In this document: in pieces, positions 15,618 to 23,803 of the stretch
Layout: the number at the start of each line of letters is the position of its first letter
Numbering within the stretch: the first letter of the stretch is position 1
DNA from: an uncultured Coprococcus sp.
GTDB lineage: Bacteria > Bacillota > Clostridia > Lachnospirales > Lachnospiraceae
Direction of reading: 5' to 3'
Assembly: GCA_934247115.1 (NCBI GenBank)
Contig: CAKQIY010000023.1
Coordinates: forward strand, 1 to 30,085
DNA: 30,085 nt
Notes under the pieces: model-generated
Database searches by the model: none
What the model was told of the DNA's origin: nothing
What the model saw: the letters and a program-made list of their open reading frames with translations, nothing else
Made by a program: the position numbers and the translations under genes

Positions 15618-16268
15618 ATGTCCAATATAGAATTTGAAAGAAAAATGAATGAACAATTTGCAGAAAATCTTTGCTATTTTCTTGATAAATATAAATATAC
15701 TCAAGCCGCATTCGCTAAGCAGATGAATATCAGCACTGCAACTGTGTCGAATTGGTGTAACGGACTAAAATCTCCTCGAATGGACAAAATTGACCACATG
15801 TGTGCTATTTTTAATTGCTCTAGATCTGATCTTCTGGAAGAACAAGATATTATAAGAAGCCAAAAGAAATCAGAGGCGTATGCAATTCCTGTATTTGATT
15901 ATATATCATGTGACAAAACATTCTGTTCAACCGAAAAGATTATTGATACAGAAGAAATACCTGAAAGTCTTGCTAAAACTGGCGAATTCTACGCTCTTAG
16001 AATAAAAGGGGATAGCATGGAACCCAAGATTAGCAATGGCGACGTTGTAATTGTTCGTCAGCAGGATGATGCAGACACAGGAGACACTGTTATTGCTACA
16101 ATAGCTGGTGAATACGCCGTGTGCAAACGCCTGAGAAAATATAAAGAAGGACTGGAACTGATTTCCACCAACCCCAGCTATGCACCGCTCTATTTTGACG
16201 ATGAAACCATAAAAAATAAACCTGTCAAGATCATTGGTAAGGTAGTGGAGTTAAGGGCAAAATTTTAA
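15618..16268 (+). CDS. XRE-family S24 (CI/LexA-like) repressor
   Basis: A 216-aa protein. The N-terminal helix-turn-helix is about residues 15-73 (YTQAAFAKQMNISTATVSNW). The C-terminal S24 peptidase fold has Ser133 in GDSMEP and Lys170 in VCKRL, 37 residues apart as in LexA (S119/K156). Aligning on that Ser places the scissile pair at C98-D99 rather than the usual Ala-Gly or Cys-Gly, so self-cleavage may be altered or absent. ATG 15618 follows AAAGGAGG by 9 nt. It heads a two-gene operon with a BRO/DinD-like protein. The pair is AT-rich and lacks other phage genes, suggesting a prophage remnant or an independent damage-response cassette. Confidence 0.88.
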   Translation: MSNIEFERKMNEQFAENLCYFLDKYKYTQAAFAKQMNISTATVSNWCNGLKSPRMDKIDHMCAIFNCSRSDLLEEQDIIRSQKKSEAYAIPVFDYISCDKTFCSTEKIIDTEEIPESLAKTGEFYALRIKGDSMEPKISNGDVVIVRQQDDADTGDTVIATIAGEYAVCKRLRKYKEGLELISTNPSYAPLYFDDETIKNKPVKIIGKVVELRAKF

Positions 16269-16286
16269 TGGATTGGAGTGATTACT

Positions 16287-17189
16287 ATGTTTTTTTATGT
16301 ATATGATGAGAATACTTCCTCCACTGTTCCTGTTGAGGTATCAGATGTATCAGAATTAAACGAGCAGGAACTTGAATTTATATATGATGATCAAGTAAGG
16401 AAAGTATGGCACTCACAGGAGGAAGAATGGTATTTTTCCATAATTGATGTAATTGACGTTTTGACCGATAGTTCCGACCCAAAACAATATGTAAAAAAGT
16501 TACGATCCCGCGACCCAGAATTATCAGCTAACTGGGGTACAATTTGTACCCCTATTCAAATGATAGCCGTTGATGGTAAAATGCGTAAAATCCAAGCAAC
16601 AAACACACATGGGTTATTGAGAATTATCCAGTCCATTCCGTCAAAAAAGGCTGAGCCATTCAAGCAATGGCTGGCAATAGTTGGCAAACAACGTTTGGAC
16701 GAAGAAGCTGATCCACAGATTGCTATTGATCGTGCTATAGAATCATACCGCAACAAAGGATATTCTGAAGAATGGATAGCCCAGCGTATGCGTGGGATAG
16801 AGATTCGTAAAGATATGACCAATGAGTGGAGACGTGCCGGCATTACCGATTCCAGACAGTATGCTTCTCTTACAAACATACTTACTGCCGCATGGTCAGG
16901 AAAGACAGTGAAAGAATATAAAAAGTTTAAGGGACTAAAAAAAGAAAATCTCAGAGACAATATGACTAACACAGAGCTTGTCCTGAATGCTCTTGCAGAG
17001 ATATCGACAACAGAGATATCAAAGGCAACTAATCCTCAAGGTATAACCGAGGCCACAGATGCTACCATCCAAGGTGGCAATATTGCCAGAAATGCACGTG
17101 AATCCCTTGAAAAGCAGATAGGGCGCAGTATCCTGTCTCCATTAAACTCCAACACTCCAAAACTGCTTGATGACAGCAAGGAAAAGTGA
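16287..17189 (+). CDS. BRO-N / DinD-like protein
   Basis: A 300-aa protein of the BRO/antirepressor group, closest in pattern to DNA-damage-inducible protein D. Residues about 35-135 form the BRO-N domain (VRKVWHSQEEEWYFSIIDVI, then DPKQYVKKLRSRDPELSANW). The DinD-like middle follows (THGLLRIIQSIPSKKAEPFK, then QWLAIVGKQRLDEEADPQIA, YRNKGYSEEWIAQRMRGIEI and RKDMTNEWRRAGI). DinD proteins are SOS-induced and E. coli DinD inhibits RecA filaments; transfer of that activity here is inference. I chose ATG 16287, since TGGAG at 16274-16278 lies 8 nt upstream; a GTG at 16278 overlaps that site. It follows the S24 repressor by 18 nt and ends before a strong terminator. Confidence 0.85.
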   Translation: MFFYVYDENTSSTVPVEVSDVSELNEQELEFIYDDQVRKVWHSQEEEWYFSIIDVIDVLTDSSDPKQYVKKLRSRDPELSANWGTICTPIQMIAVDGKMRKIQATNTHGLLRIIQSIPSKKAEPFKQWLAIVGKQRLDEEADPQIAIDRAIESYRNKGYSEEWIAQRMRGIEIRKDMTNEWRRAGITDSRQYASLTNILTAAWSGKTVKEYKKFKGLKKENLRDNMTNTELVLNALAEISTTEISKATNPQGITEATDATIQGGNIARNARESLEKQIGRSILSPLNSNTPKLLDDSKEK

Positions 17190-17215
17190 TATACCCCGAA
17201 TATGTCACAACTATA

Positions 17216-17264
17216 AAATGCGTATGAATCCTCAGACAACAGTCTCGGTTATTCATACGCATTT
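17216..17264. terminator. Strong terminator between the BRO/DinD and MATE genes
   Basis: Perfect 14-bp arms AAATGCGTATGAAT (17216-17229) and ATTCATACGCATTT (17251-17264) with a 21-nt loop that contains a small GAC/GTC stem. On the plus strand it is followed by TTATCTTTT. It lies 26 nt after the BRO stop and 14 nt beyond the convergent MATE stop, so it likely serves both. Confidence 0.85.
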
Positions 17265-17278
17265 TTATCTTTTCCATA

Positions 17279-18628
17279 TCACACCGTTCCCGCCGCAATC
17301 TTCGCCGTGGACTTCTTCACACAGTAAAGACATGTCGGCAATATGTAGATGGTCGCTGTGACCCATGCCGTCTGATCAGCAAAGCAAATGGCCGTGAATC
17401 CAAATGTTCCGACAAATCCCAGGCTCACTATGATCCTGGCCGCCATCTCTGTAACACCTGAAAATATGGCACGGCCGGAATATCCAAGTCCCTGCGTCAC
17501 CATACGCGCCACATTCAGTATACCAAGACTCCAGTAGAAGAATCCCATACATCTGAGGTATTTCGCAGAGGCATCAAGGACATCGACTGCGCTCTTCTTT
17601 ACAAATATCATGGAGAGCGGTCTTCCAAATATTATCATCACAAGTCCTGCGACTATACCATATCCAACCGCAACAGCTATCGCCTGCCACAAGCCCTGTT
17701 TTATACGCTTTGCCTGTCCGGCTCCAAGATTCTGGCTGCAGAACACGGATGCAGCCGTTGCAAATGCGTCAAATGGGCACATGGTGAACTGCTTTATCCT
17801 CATACCGGCTGTGAAGCCTGACACATACACACTTCCCAGCTTGTTATTTGCAGACTGCATGACCATACTTCCTATGGCAGTTATGGAAAACTGCAGGCCT
17901 GTCGGAATTCCCATGACGAGGAGTTCCTTCACTGCAGAACCCTCCATCTCCCTGTCCTGCGCCTCAAGATGCATGATCTGAACCTTCTTGAAGATATACA
18001 CAAGACACAATATTCCACTCACCGCCTGTGCCGTGATGGTTGCTATAGCCGCACCGGCGCAGCCCCACTTGAGCACCAGTATGCAGAACAGATCAAGGAA
18101 TATGTTGAGTATCGCCGAGAACGCCAGAAACATGAATGGCGTTCTGCTGTCTCCCAGGGATCTGAGCACACTTGACAGATAGTTGTACATGAGTGTGAAC
18201 GGAATTCCAAGAAATATAACTATAAGATAAGCATAAGCCTTGTCATATATATCCTTTGGAACCGAGAGCAGATGAAGTATCTGATTACAGCACACCGAAC
18301 ATACAACCGTGACTATCAGCGCTATGATACCCGTCAGCACAGCTCCGTTGAAAATATATTTTCTCATCTTGTGCATATCATTTGCACCGAAATACTTCGC
18401 AACAGGAACACCAAATCCTGCGCAGCAACCCATACAGAATCCCAGAACCAGAAACTGTATACTGCTGCTTGCTCCAACTCCCGCCAGAGCCTTATCTCCC
18501 AGTATCTGCCCCACAATAGCCGCATCTATTATGTTGTAGGTCTGCTGAAGCAGATTGCCGAGCAAAAGCGGGGTGGCAAACTGCAGCATCAGACTGAGGG
18601 GCTTACCGGAAACCATGGACTTAGCCAT
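17279..18628 (-). CDS. MATE-family multidrug/toxin exporter
   Basis: A 449-aa inner-membrane cation-coupled exporter with about 12 predicted spans in two halves. Signatures are ATPLLLGNLLQQTYNIIDAA and IVGQILGDKALAGVGAS near the N-terminus, typical of the NorM/DinF superfamily, and SRTPFMFLAFSAILNIFLDL in the middle. The second half repeats the pattern (ASVFCSQNLGAGQAKRIKQG). Length fits the family. Start ATG 18628 has AAGGAAGG 9 nt upstream. The 294-bp leader back to the flavodiiron gene contains a 193-bp palindrome ending 32 nt before the start codon. Substrate not predictable. Confidence 0.93.
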   Translation of the reverse strand: MAKSMVSGKPLSLMLQFATPLLLGNLLQQTYNIIDAAIVGQILGDKALAGVGASSSIQFLVLGFCMGCCAGFGVPVAKYFGANDMHKMRKYIFNGAVLTGIIALIVTVVCSVCCNQILHLLSVPKDIYDKAYAYLIVIFLGIPFTLMYNYLSSVLRSLGDSRTPFMFLAFSAILNIFLDLFCILVLKWGCAGAAIATITAQAVSGILCLVYIFKKVQIMHLEAQDREMEGSAVKELLVMGIPTGLQFSITAIGSMVMQSANNKLGSVYVSGFTAGMRIKQFTMCPFDAFATAASVFCSQNLGAGQAKRIKQGLWQAIAVAVGYGIVAGLVMIIFGRPLSMIFVKKSAVDVLDASAKYLRCMGFFYWSLGILNVARMVTQGLGYSGRAIFSGVTEMAARIIVSLGFVGTFGFTAICFADQTAWVTATIYILPTCLYCVKKSTAKIAAGTV

Positions 18629-18660
18629 GTCTTACACCTTCCTTACATTATTGATAGGAC

Positions 18661-18853
18661 GGTGAGTTGCCAATTCTATCTTTGAACACAGAACTGCTAT
18701 ACATATCATTCGCTGGGTCGCTTCCGCTTATTTCGCCCTGCAGCGGTACTAAGGTGCCGCCTCACAGCGCCACCTAAGGACCGGCGGGCTCAAATTCCCT
18801 GCTCACGATATGTATAGCAACTCTGTGTAACAACTTTATTGTGACAACTCACC
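18661..18853 (-). repeat. Long imperfect palindrome B (intergenic)
   Basis: Outermost arms are GGTGAGTTG (18661-18669) and CAACTCACC (18845-18853). The main arms, 18686-18707 and 18807-18828, match at 20 of 22 positions; each mismatch is A.C or C.A on the plus strand but G.U-compatible on the minus strand. An inner stem pairs GGTACTAAGGTG (18745-18756) with CACCTAAGGACC (18771-18782). It lies in the gap between the flavodiiron and MATE genes, both on the minus strand. Confidence 0.7.
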
Positions 18854-18922
18854 TGTTAGATGAATAATAACTACGTATGTAAGTCGGTTTCAGACTTACT
18901 TTATATTTATTATCCTTATCTC

Positions 18923-20080
18923 TTATAACAGTTTTCCAGCCAGCGCCTCAAGTGCTGCCACATCCGACTGTTTGAACGCAGATCTTATGGTCACATGCTC
19001 GTCCACGATCTCTATATCCTTCATCGCTGACATCTGTTCCTTCATGAGCTTTGCTGCCATTGGAGCCCACGAACCATTCTCAATGAATGCCACTTTTCTC
19101 TTCTGGTACGCCTTCATCTTCAGGTGGTTGATGAAATCCGCCATGACAGGCATCACGCCTCCATCGTATGTTGGAGCTGCCAGAACCAGTCTGTCGTATC
19201 TGAAGGCATCCTCTATGCACTCAGCCATGTCATCCCTTGAGAGGTCTGATATAGCAACCTTTGGCGCACCCTTTGCCTCAAGTATCTCCGCCAGCTTCTT
19301 TGCAGCCTTCTCTGTGTTGCCGTGGAGACTGCAGTATGCGATGAAGATTCCCTCATCCTCAGGTGTATAGGTTGACCACATCTGATATTTGCCTATGTAA
19401 TATTCAAGATTCTCTGTGAGTATAGGTCCGTGAAGTGCGCATATCTTCTGTATGTCAAGTCCTGCTGCCTTCTTGAGAAGTGCCTGTGCAGGCATTCCAT
19501 ACTTTCCTACTATATTGAAGTAATATCTTCTCGCCTCGCATGCCCAGTCCTCATCTGTATCCAATGTTCCAAACTTGCCAAATGCATCCGCTGAGAAGAG
19601 TATCTTCTCGCTCTGCTCATATGTGACCATGACCTCAGGCCAATGAACCATAGGAGCCATGAAGAACTGAAGTGTATGGCTTCCAAGTGAAAGTGTCTGT
19701 CCCTCTGCCACAGTCACACTTCTGTCAGCCACAGGAACCTCGAAGAAGTTTGGAAGCATTCCGAAAAGCTTGGCATTCGACACGATCTTGATATCCGGAT
19801 ACTTTGCAAGCACATCGCCAAGGTTGGCAGAATGATCCGGCTCAAGATGGGATATGATGAGGTAATCCGGCTTTCTGTCGCCAAGCACCTCTGCCACATT
19901 TGCAAACCACTGATTTGCACACTTTGCATCCACCATGTCCATGATGGCTATCTTCTCATCCATGATGACATATGAGTTGTACGCTATTCCGTTTGGCACT
20001 ATGTACTGATTCTCGAACAGGTCTATGTCCTTGTCATCCACACCCACGTAAAATACTGTGTCTGTTACATTCTTAAGCAT
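18923..20080 (-). CDS. fprA: A-type flavodiiron protein (FprA)
   Basis: Cytoplasmic O2/NO-reducing flavoprotein of 385 aa. The N-terminal beta-lactamase-like domain holds a full diiron ligand set: H78, E80, D82 and H83 (SHLEPDHS), a His in MVHWPE, an Asp in SADAFGKFG and a His in CALHGPI. The C-terminal flavodoxin domain (about 250-385) has the FMN-binding start IAYCSLHGNTEKAA and APTYDGGVMPVMADF. No rubredoxin or flavin-reductase extension, so class A. The protein would scavenge oxygen in an anaerobe. Start ATG 20080 has AAGGAGG 8 nt upstream; a frame extension to 20137 is discounted. It is isolated from the upstream GGDEF gene by a terminator. Confidence 0.93.
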   Translation of the reverse strand: MLKNVTDTVFYVGVDDKDIDLFENQYIVPNGIAYNSYVIMDEKIAIMDMVDAKCANQWFANVAEVLGDRKPDYLIISHLEPDHSANLGDVLAKYPDIKIVSNAKLFGMLPNFFEVPVADRSVTVAEGQTLSLGSHTLQFFMAPMVHWPEVMVTYEQSEKILFSADAFGKFGTLDTDEDWACEARRYYFNIVGKYGMPAQALLKKAAGLDIQKICALHGPILTENLEYYIGKYQMWSTYTPEDEGIFIAYCSLHGNTEKAAKKLAEILEAKGAPKVAISDLSRDDMAECIEDAFRYDRLVLAAPTYDGGVMPVMADFINHLKMKAYQKRKVAFIENGSWAPMAAKLMKEQMSAMKDIEIVDEHVTIRSAFKQSDVAALEALAGKLL

Positions 20081-20197
20081 TGTATATCCTCCTTTTGATC
20101 CTAAGTATCTAATATAAATAATCCACGTTGTGTCCACATGATTGGCGAGCGGCGAATTGGATCATGACAGTTAATTATACCATACTAAATAAAAATA

Positions 20198-20225
20198 GAG
20201 AATCAGCACATAAGACCTGGTTCTC
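20198..20225 (-). terminator. Terminator after the GGDEF fusion gene
   Basis: Arms GAGAATCAG (20198-20206) and CTGGTTCTC (20217-20225) pair at 8 of 9 positions with a 10-nt loop. On the minus strand the hairpin is followed by TATTTTTATTTAG. It lies 20 nt after the GGDEF gene's stop and separates it from the flavodiiron gene. Confidence 0.65.
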
Positions 20226-20244
20226 CATTTTTTGATTATTTTTA

Positions 20245-22317
20245 TTATTGTCTGTTTACCCTTCTCTGTATCTTCTCCTGATACATGCTGTGATCCGCTT
20301 CCCTCACATACTCCTCAAGGGTTTTATCACTATCCGGGGCCGTTATAACATAACCTATACTAAACTCCAATGCAAATGGAAGCTTCTCCTGCGCAGCTAT
20401 CTCCCTGGCTTTCTCATGGATCGCCGTCTTTCTTTCCTCAGGAGATTCCGCCTCATCGTATATAGATATGGATACAAATTCATCTCCGCCGTATCTAACC
20501 GGAATACTGCTTATTCCGCCTCCGCCTGCTATGGCTCTTGCGGCACTCCTTATTGCCTTGTCTCCGTACTCGTGACCATATGTATCGTTTATATATTTGA
20601 GCCTGTCCATATCGGCAAACATTATGAGAAGCGCCCTGCCCTGGCCCGAAGCCTTGTCAAATGCCTTTGCGGCGATCTGTCTCATGCCTTCCCTGTTATA
20701 TATCTGGGTGAGCGGATCCTTTATGGATATTGCCGTAAGCTCCTGATTGATCTGCTCCAGTCTCCATTTATTGAACAGATTTATCATAGCTACATTCACT
20801 TCGCTCATTACAGTTGACCAAAGCTGCTTATCCATGAGGTAATATCCATTTTCGACACAGCAGAACCCAACTGCCTTTTCTCCAAAATGAAATGGCGCAA
20901 ATAAAAATATATTGCCGCCGGCCTCATCATCCAGAAGAGGAAACATACTATGGTATGTATCGTCACCATCATCCGCTATGCCCTGCCTGTACACGATCTG
21001 CATTCTCTGAGGATAGCCCTTCACAGCAAATACATCCTCATCGTACGCTGCTGAGAGAGTCGGGCCAGCTCCCCCCATCTCCACAAGGGATCTGTCGACA
21101 ACCATAACGCATTTCTTACACTCTGCCTGTGAATATGAGGACTGAACACACGGATACAGTTCACTGTAATCCTTGCATTTGCTGAGCAAATGTGTGAAAT
21201 CCAGCGTGCTCTCATCTATCTCCTCGCGTTCCACAACTCCCATTATATAATTCTTCAGGTACTGTCTACCGTTCAACATGGCATCCGCACCACAGCCACA
21301 GCTCTCCGTGAATATACAATTATAATCTATATAGGAGCTGGTATCCGGATTGTTTCCCGCCCATATATTCAGCATGATCTCTGCTGCCGCAGCTCCGATC
21401 TTCTCACGGATTCTGCTCACCGTTGTTATACGCGGCGTATAGTACGCTGCTTTATCAAAGTTGTCAAATCCCGTGACCTTAAAATCATTTGGCACTGAAA
21501 GTCCAAGTGCTTCAGCCCTGTTGCACACACCCACCGCCAGGTTGTCATTTGCACAGATTATTGCATCCGGAAGAATCTTCCTCACTAGCTCTCGTTCTTC
21601 CAGCCTTCTATCATCCATCTCCTCATTATTCGAAGCCTCGGCATCCGGGGCAGAATCCGCAAAACTGCCACTGGTTATCTCACCGTACACCTCAGCAGGG
21701 CCGCCGTAATCCGGTCCGTCCTTCTCGTGTTTTATACACGTATGTCCATGTGCTCTGAGCAGCTCCTCAAAGCCCGTCACACCGTCATTGAAACCAAAAT
21801 CTCCAAACAGGACATCCTCATCATCCACAGTCAGGCCATATTCATCCATACAGTCCCTGAATGCCCGGCATCTCTCCTGAGCCTCATAGTTGTCCTTCGG
21901 TCCGGCAAGATACCACACCTTCTTTGCACCGTGCCTCTCTATCATATGCCGAGTCATATCGTACATCGCATCATAATTGTCTATACCCACAAAATGCAGG
22001 CCGTCAAACGCAGTCTCAAGGCTTATAGCCGGAACTCCGCTCTTTCTTATCCTGTCCAGCAGTTCCGCCGTGACTTCCGGATATTTGATATTGTTGACAG
22101 ATATTATGATTCCATCAAAGTCTGTCAGTTCTGGCAGATTATATATATTGTATTCTCCATAGCTGTAACCATTGTCCCTGTTCCAATTGCCATTGCTGTT
22201 GAATATGTACAAATTCACATCAGCCCTGGCTTCCTTTATCTTCTGCATAAATCCCAGCGGCCAGGCATAGGTGAAATACCTCTTCCAGCCATCCATGAAC
22301 AATGCTACTTTTTTCAT
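20245..22317 (-). CDS. LacI-type sugar-sensor domain fused to GGDEF diguanylate cyclase
   Basis: A 690-aa protein. Residues about 1-345 are a periplasmic-binding-like LacI/GalR effector domain (FDGIIISVNNIKYPEV, FVGIDNYDAMYDMTRHM, DAIICANDNLAVGVCNRAEA, KVTGFDNFDKAAYYTP). It begins at the first strand with no helix-turn-helix. About 45 acidic residues (about 190-235) are inserted in this fold. Residues about 350-500 are GAF-like with several Cys. The C-terminal GGDEF domain (about 520-688) has DPLTQIYNREG, an FADMDRLKYINDTYGHEYGD region and an intact RYGGDEF. The usual RxxD inhibitory site is absent (ISSI at its place). No signal peptide or membrane span is visible, so sensing would be cytoplasmic. 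Start ATG 22317 has AGGAGG just upstream. Likely senses imported sugar and makes c-di-GMP. Confidence 0.88.
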   Translation of the reverse strand: MKKVALFMDGWKRYFTYAWPLGFMQKIKEARADVNLYIFNSNGNWNRDNGYSYGEYNIYNLPELTDFDGIIISVNNIKYPEVTAELLDRIRKSGVPAISLETAFDGLHFVGIDNYDAMYDMTRHMIERHGAKKVWYLAGPKDNYEAQERCRAFRDCMDEYGLTVDDEDVLFGDFGFNDGVTGFEELLRAHGHTCIKHEKDGPDYGGPAEVYGEITSGSFADSAPDAEASNNEEMDDRRLEERELVRKILPDAIICANDNLAVGVCNRAEALGLSVPNDFKVTGFDNFDKAAYYTPRITTVSRIREKIGAAAAEIMLNIWAGNNPDTSSYIDYNCIFTESCGCGADAMLNGRQYLKNYIMGVVEREEIDESTLDFTHLLSKCKDYSELYPCVQSSYSQAECKKCVMVVDRSLVEMGGAGPTLSAAYDEDVFAVKGYPQRMQIVYRQGIADDGDDTYHSMFPLLDDEAGGNIFLFAPFHFGEKAVGFCCVENGYYLMDKQLWSTVMSEVNVAMINLFNKWRLEQINQELTAISIKDPLTQIYNREGMRQIAAKAFDKASGQGRALLIMFADMDRLKYINDTYGHEYGDKAIRSAARAIAGGGGISSIPVRYGGDEFVSISIYDEAESPEERKTAIHEKAREIAAQEKLPFALEFSIGYVITAPDSDKTLEEYVREADHSMYQEKIQRRVNRQ

Positions 22318-22476
22318 ACCTTACCTCCTGATCAATCAGAACAGCCCTTCCTGTCCCCCATCTGTAAATTTGCCAAATATATTAAAAAGGCGCATCTGTA
22401 TATATTATACACAGACCCGCCCAGCCAAAACATATCCAAATGTATCAAAAACATGTACTTTACTATCAGAAACCAC

Positions 22477-22507
22477 GGGGACGGAGGGGACAGGCACCTC
22501 CGTCCCC
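22477..22507. repeat. REP-like GC palindrome
   Basis: Perfect 11-bp arms GGGGACGGAGG (22477-22487) and CCTCCGTCCCC (22497-22507) around GGACAGGCA. It stands 5 nt after the GH53 stop and may end that transcript. Its composition (GGGGACGG / GGACAGGCACC) resembles the REP-type palindromes that recur in many clostridial genomes. Only one copy lies in this window. Confidence 0.6.
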
Positions 22508-22512
22508 ATAAT

Positions 22513-23640
22513 TTACTTAAGTGGATAGTCGCTGTGCAGCGGCTTGTAATCACGTATAGTCTTAAGTGCCGGCAGAGCATGTCCGTCATAATCAAAAAGT
22601 GCCTGATTTGCCCATTCATTTCCGCATGGGCCAGACTCCTCTATATATGACAGAGCACCTTCCGTAGCCCAGCCGCTTCCCGGCACCGGTATCCAGCCTG
22701 CCTCCCAGTAATAAAAGCCATCGCCACCAGGAACATCATCTATCAATTTCATTATATCATTCATGAAATCCGCCTGTCCCTCAGGTGTCATAGGGTAGTC
22801 AAGCTTCTCCACCAGTGAAGGTTTTGTGGCATAGCCCTTTCTATCATCAGGCCCCAGTTTCTCATATTCAGCATAGTCATCCATCGAAAATCCCATGGAA
22901 ACCTCAGCGATAACTATCTTTTTGCCATATCTATCCGCCATATCCCGCATATTTGCCTCCAGCTCCTTCATGGTTCCATGCCAGAACGGATAATACGACA
23001 TTCCAATTATATCAAAATCTTCTCCTCTTTCCATGTAGTGGTCAAACCAGTCCACATACATAGGATTGTTGCCGCCATTGTCGAGATGTATCATGACCGG
23101 AATATCAGAGTCAACCGATCTGACCGCCCTTATTCCAGCGCTCACAAACTTTGCGATATTGTCATATTCCGGTTTCTGCCCCAGAGGCCACATCAATCCG
23201 TTTGTAAGCTCGTTTCCAACCTGAACAAGCTGAGGGAGAACGCCCGCAGCCTTCATCTCTAAAAGAGTCTCCCTTGTATAGTCGTACACAGCCTGCTCAA
23301 GCTGATCCGCATCCATGCCTCTCCACGCCTTCGGCACCCTCTGCTTGCCCGGGTCAGCCCAGAAATCACTATAGTGATAATCAAGCAGAATGCTCATTCC
23401 ATAATCCATAGCGCGCTTTGCGAGTTTTTTGTATACCTCAAGGTCATTTGTGCCCGCGCCATAAGGTACGCCGTCCTCCGTGTACGGATCATTCCACAGA
23501 CGAAGTCTCACAGAATTCACACCATAGTTCTTCAGTATGTCAAATATATCTCCCTGCACACCATTGTCATAATATTTCGCCCCCAGCTCTTCAACCTCGG
23601 CAACAGCGGAGAGATCCACGCCCTTTATATAATCTGCCAT
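22513..23640 (-). CDS. ganB: GH53 endo-beta-1,4-galactanase, apparently cytoplasmic
   Basis: A 375-aa glycoside hydrolase family 53 enzyme that cleaves beta-1,4-galactan, the side chain of type I rhamnogalacturonan and arabinogalactan. The acid/base is E144 in VQVGNELTNGLMWP and the nucleophile E246 in IVIAEVSMGFS. Other family features are NSVRLRLWNDPY and ILLDYHYSDFWADPGKQ. A full barrel is present. The start ATG 23640 has AAGGAGA 8 nt upstream, giving N-terminus MADYIKGVDLS with no signal peptide. The frame does extend to 23718 but that start lacks a ribosome binding site. GanB of B. subtilis is secreted; this one would act on imported oligosaccharides. The gene symbol reflects family only. 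Confidence 0.88.
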   Translation of the reverse strand: MADYIKGVDLSAVAEVEELGAKYYDNGVQGDIFDILKNYGVNSVRLRLWNDPYTEDGVPYGAGTNDLEVYKKLAKRAMDYGMSILLDYHYSDFWADPGKQRVPKAWRGMDADQLEQAVYDYTRETLLEMKAAGVLPQLVQVGNELTNGLMWPLGQKPEYDNIAKFVSAGIRAVRSVDSDIPVMIHLDNGGNNPMYVDWFDHYMERGEDFDIIGMSYYPFWHGTMKELEANMRDMADRYGKKIVIAEVSMGFSMDDYAEYEKLGPDDRKGYATKPSLVEKLDYPMTPEGQADFMNDIMKLIDDVPGGDGFYYWEAGWIPVPGSGWATEGALSYIEESGPCGNEWANQALFDYDGHALPALKTIRDYKPLHSDYPLK

Positions 23641-23803
23641 ATTTTTGTCTCCTTCACCTGCATTTATTTCACTGCCTGTTATAACCAAGAACAGCCGCCG
23701 AAGAAAAATGTTCTGCATACTCCAACGTCTTTTACAACATACTCCTGATGTATCAGTTCATCTCCATCTGTCGGCGGCCGTCTATCAAGATGACATCTGT
23801 CAC
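23641..23803 (-). other. 163-bp gap between zinc-ribbon and galactanase genes
   Basis: No gene seen. It contains widely separated 8-bp arms GCCGCCGA (23694-23701) and TCGGCGGC (23771-23778), which could form a large weak hairpin in the minus transcript. The galactanase ribosome binding site lies at its low-coordinate end. Confidence 0.4.

Noticed and set aside
21727..22650. 307-codon plus-strand frame opposite the LacI/GGDEF gene
   Set aside because: Antisense shadow spanning the end of the real gene and a REP palindrome; composition not protein-like.
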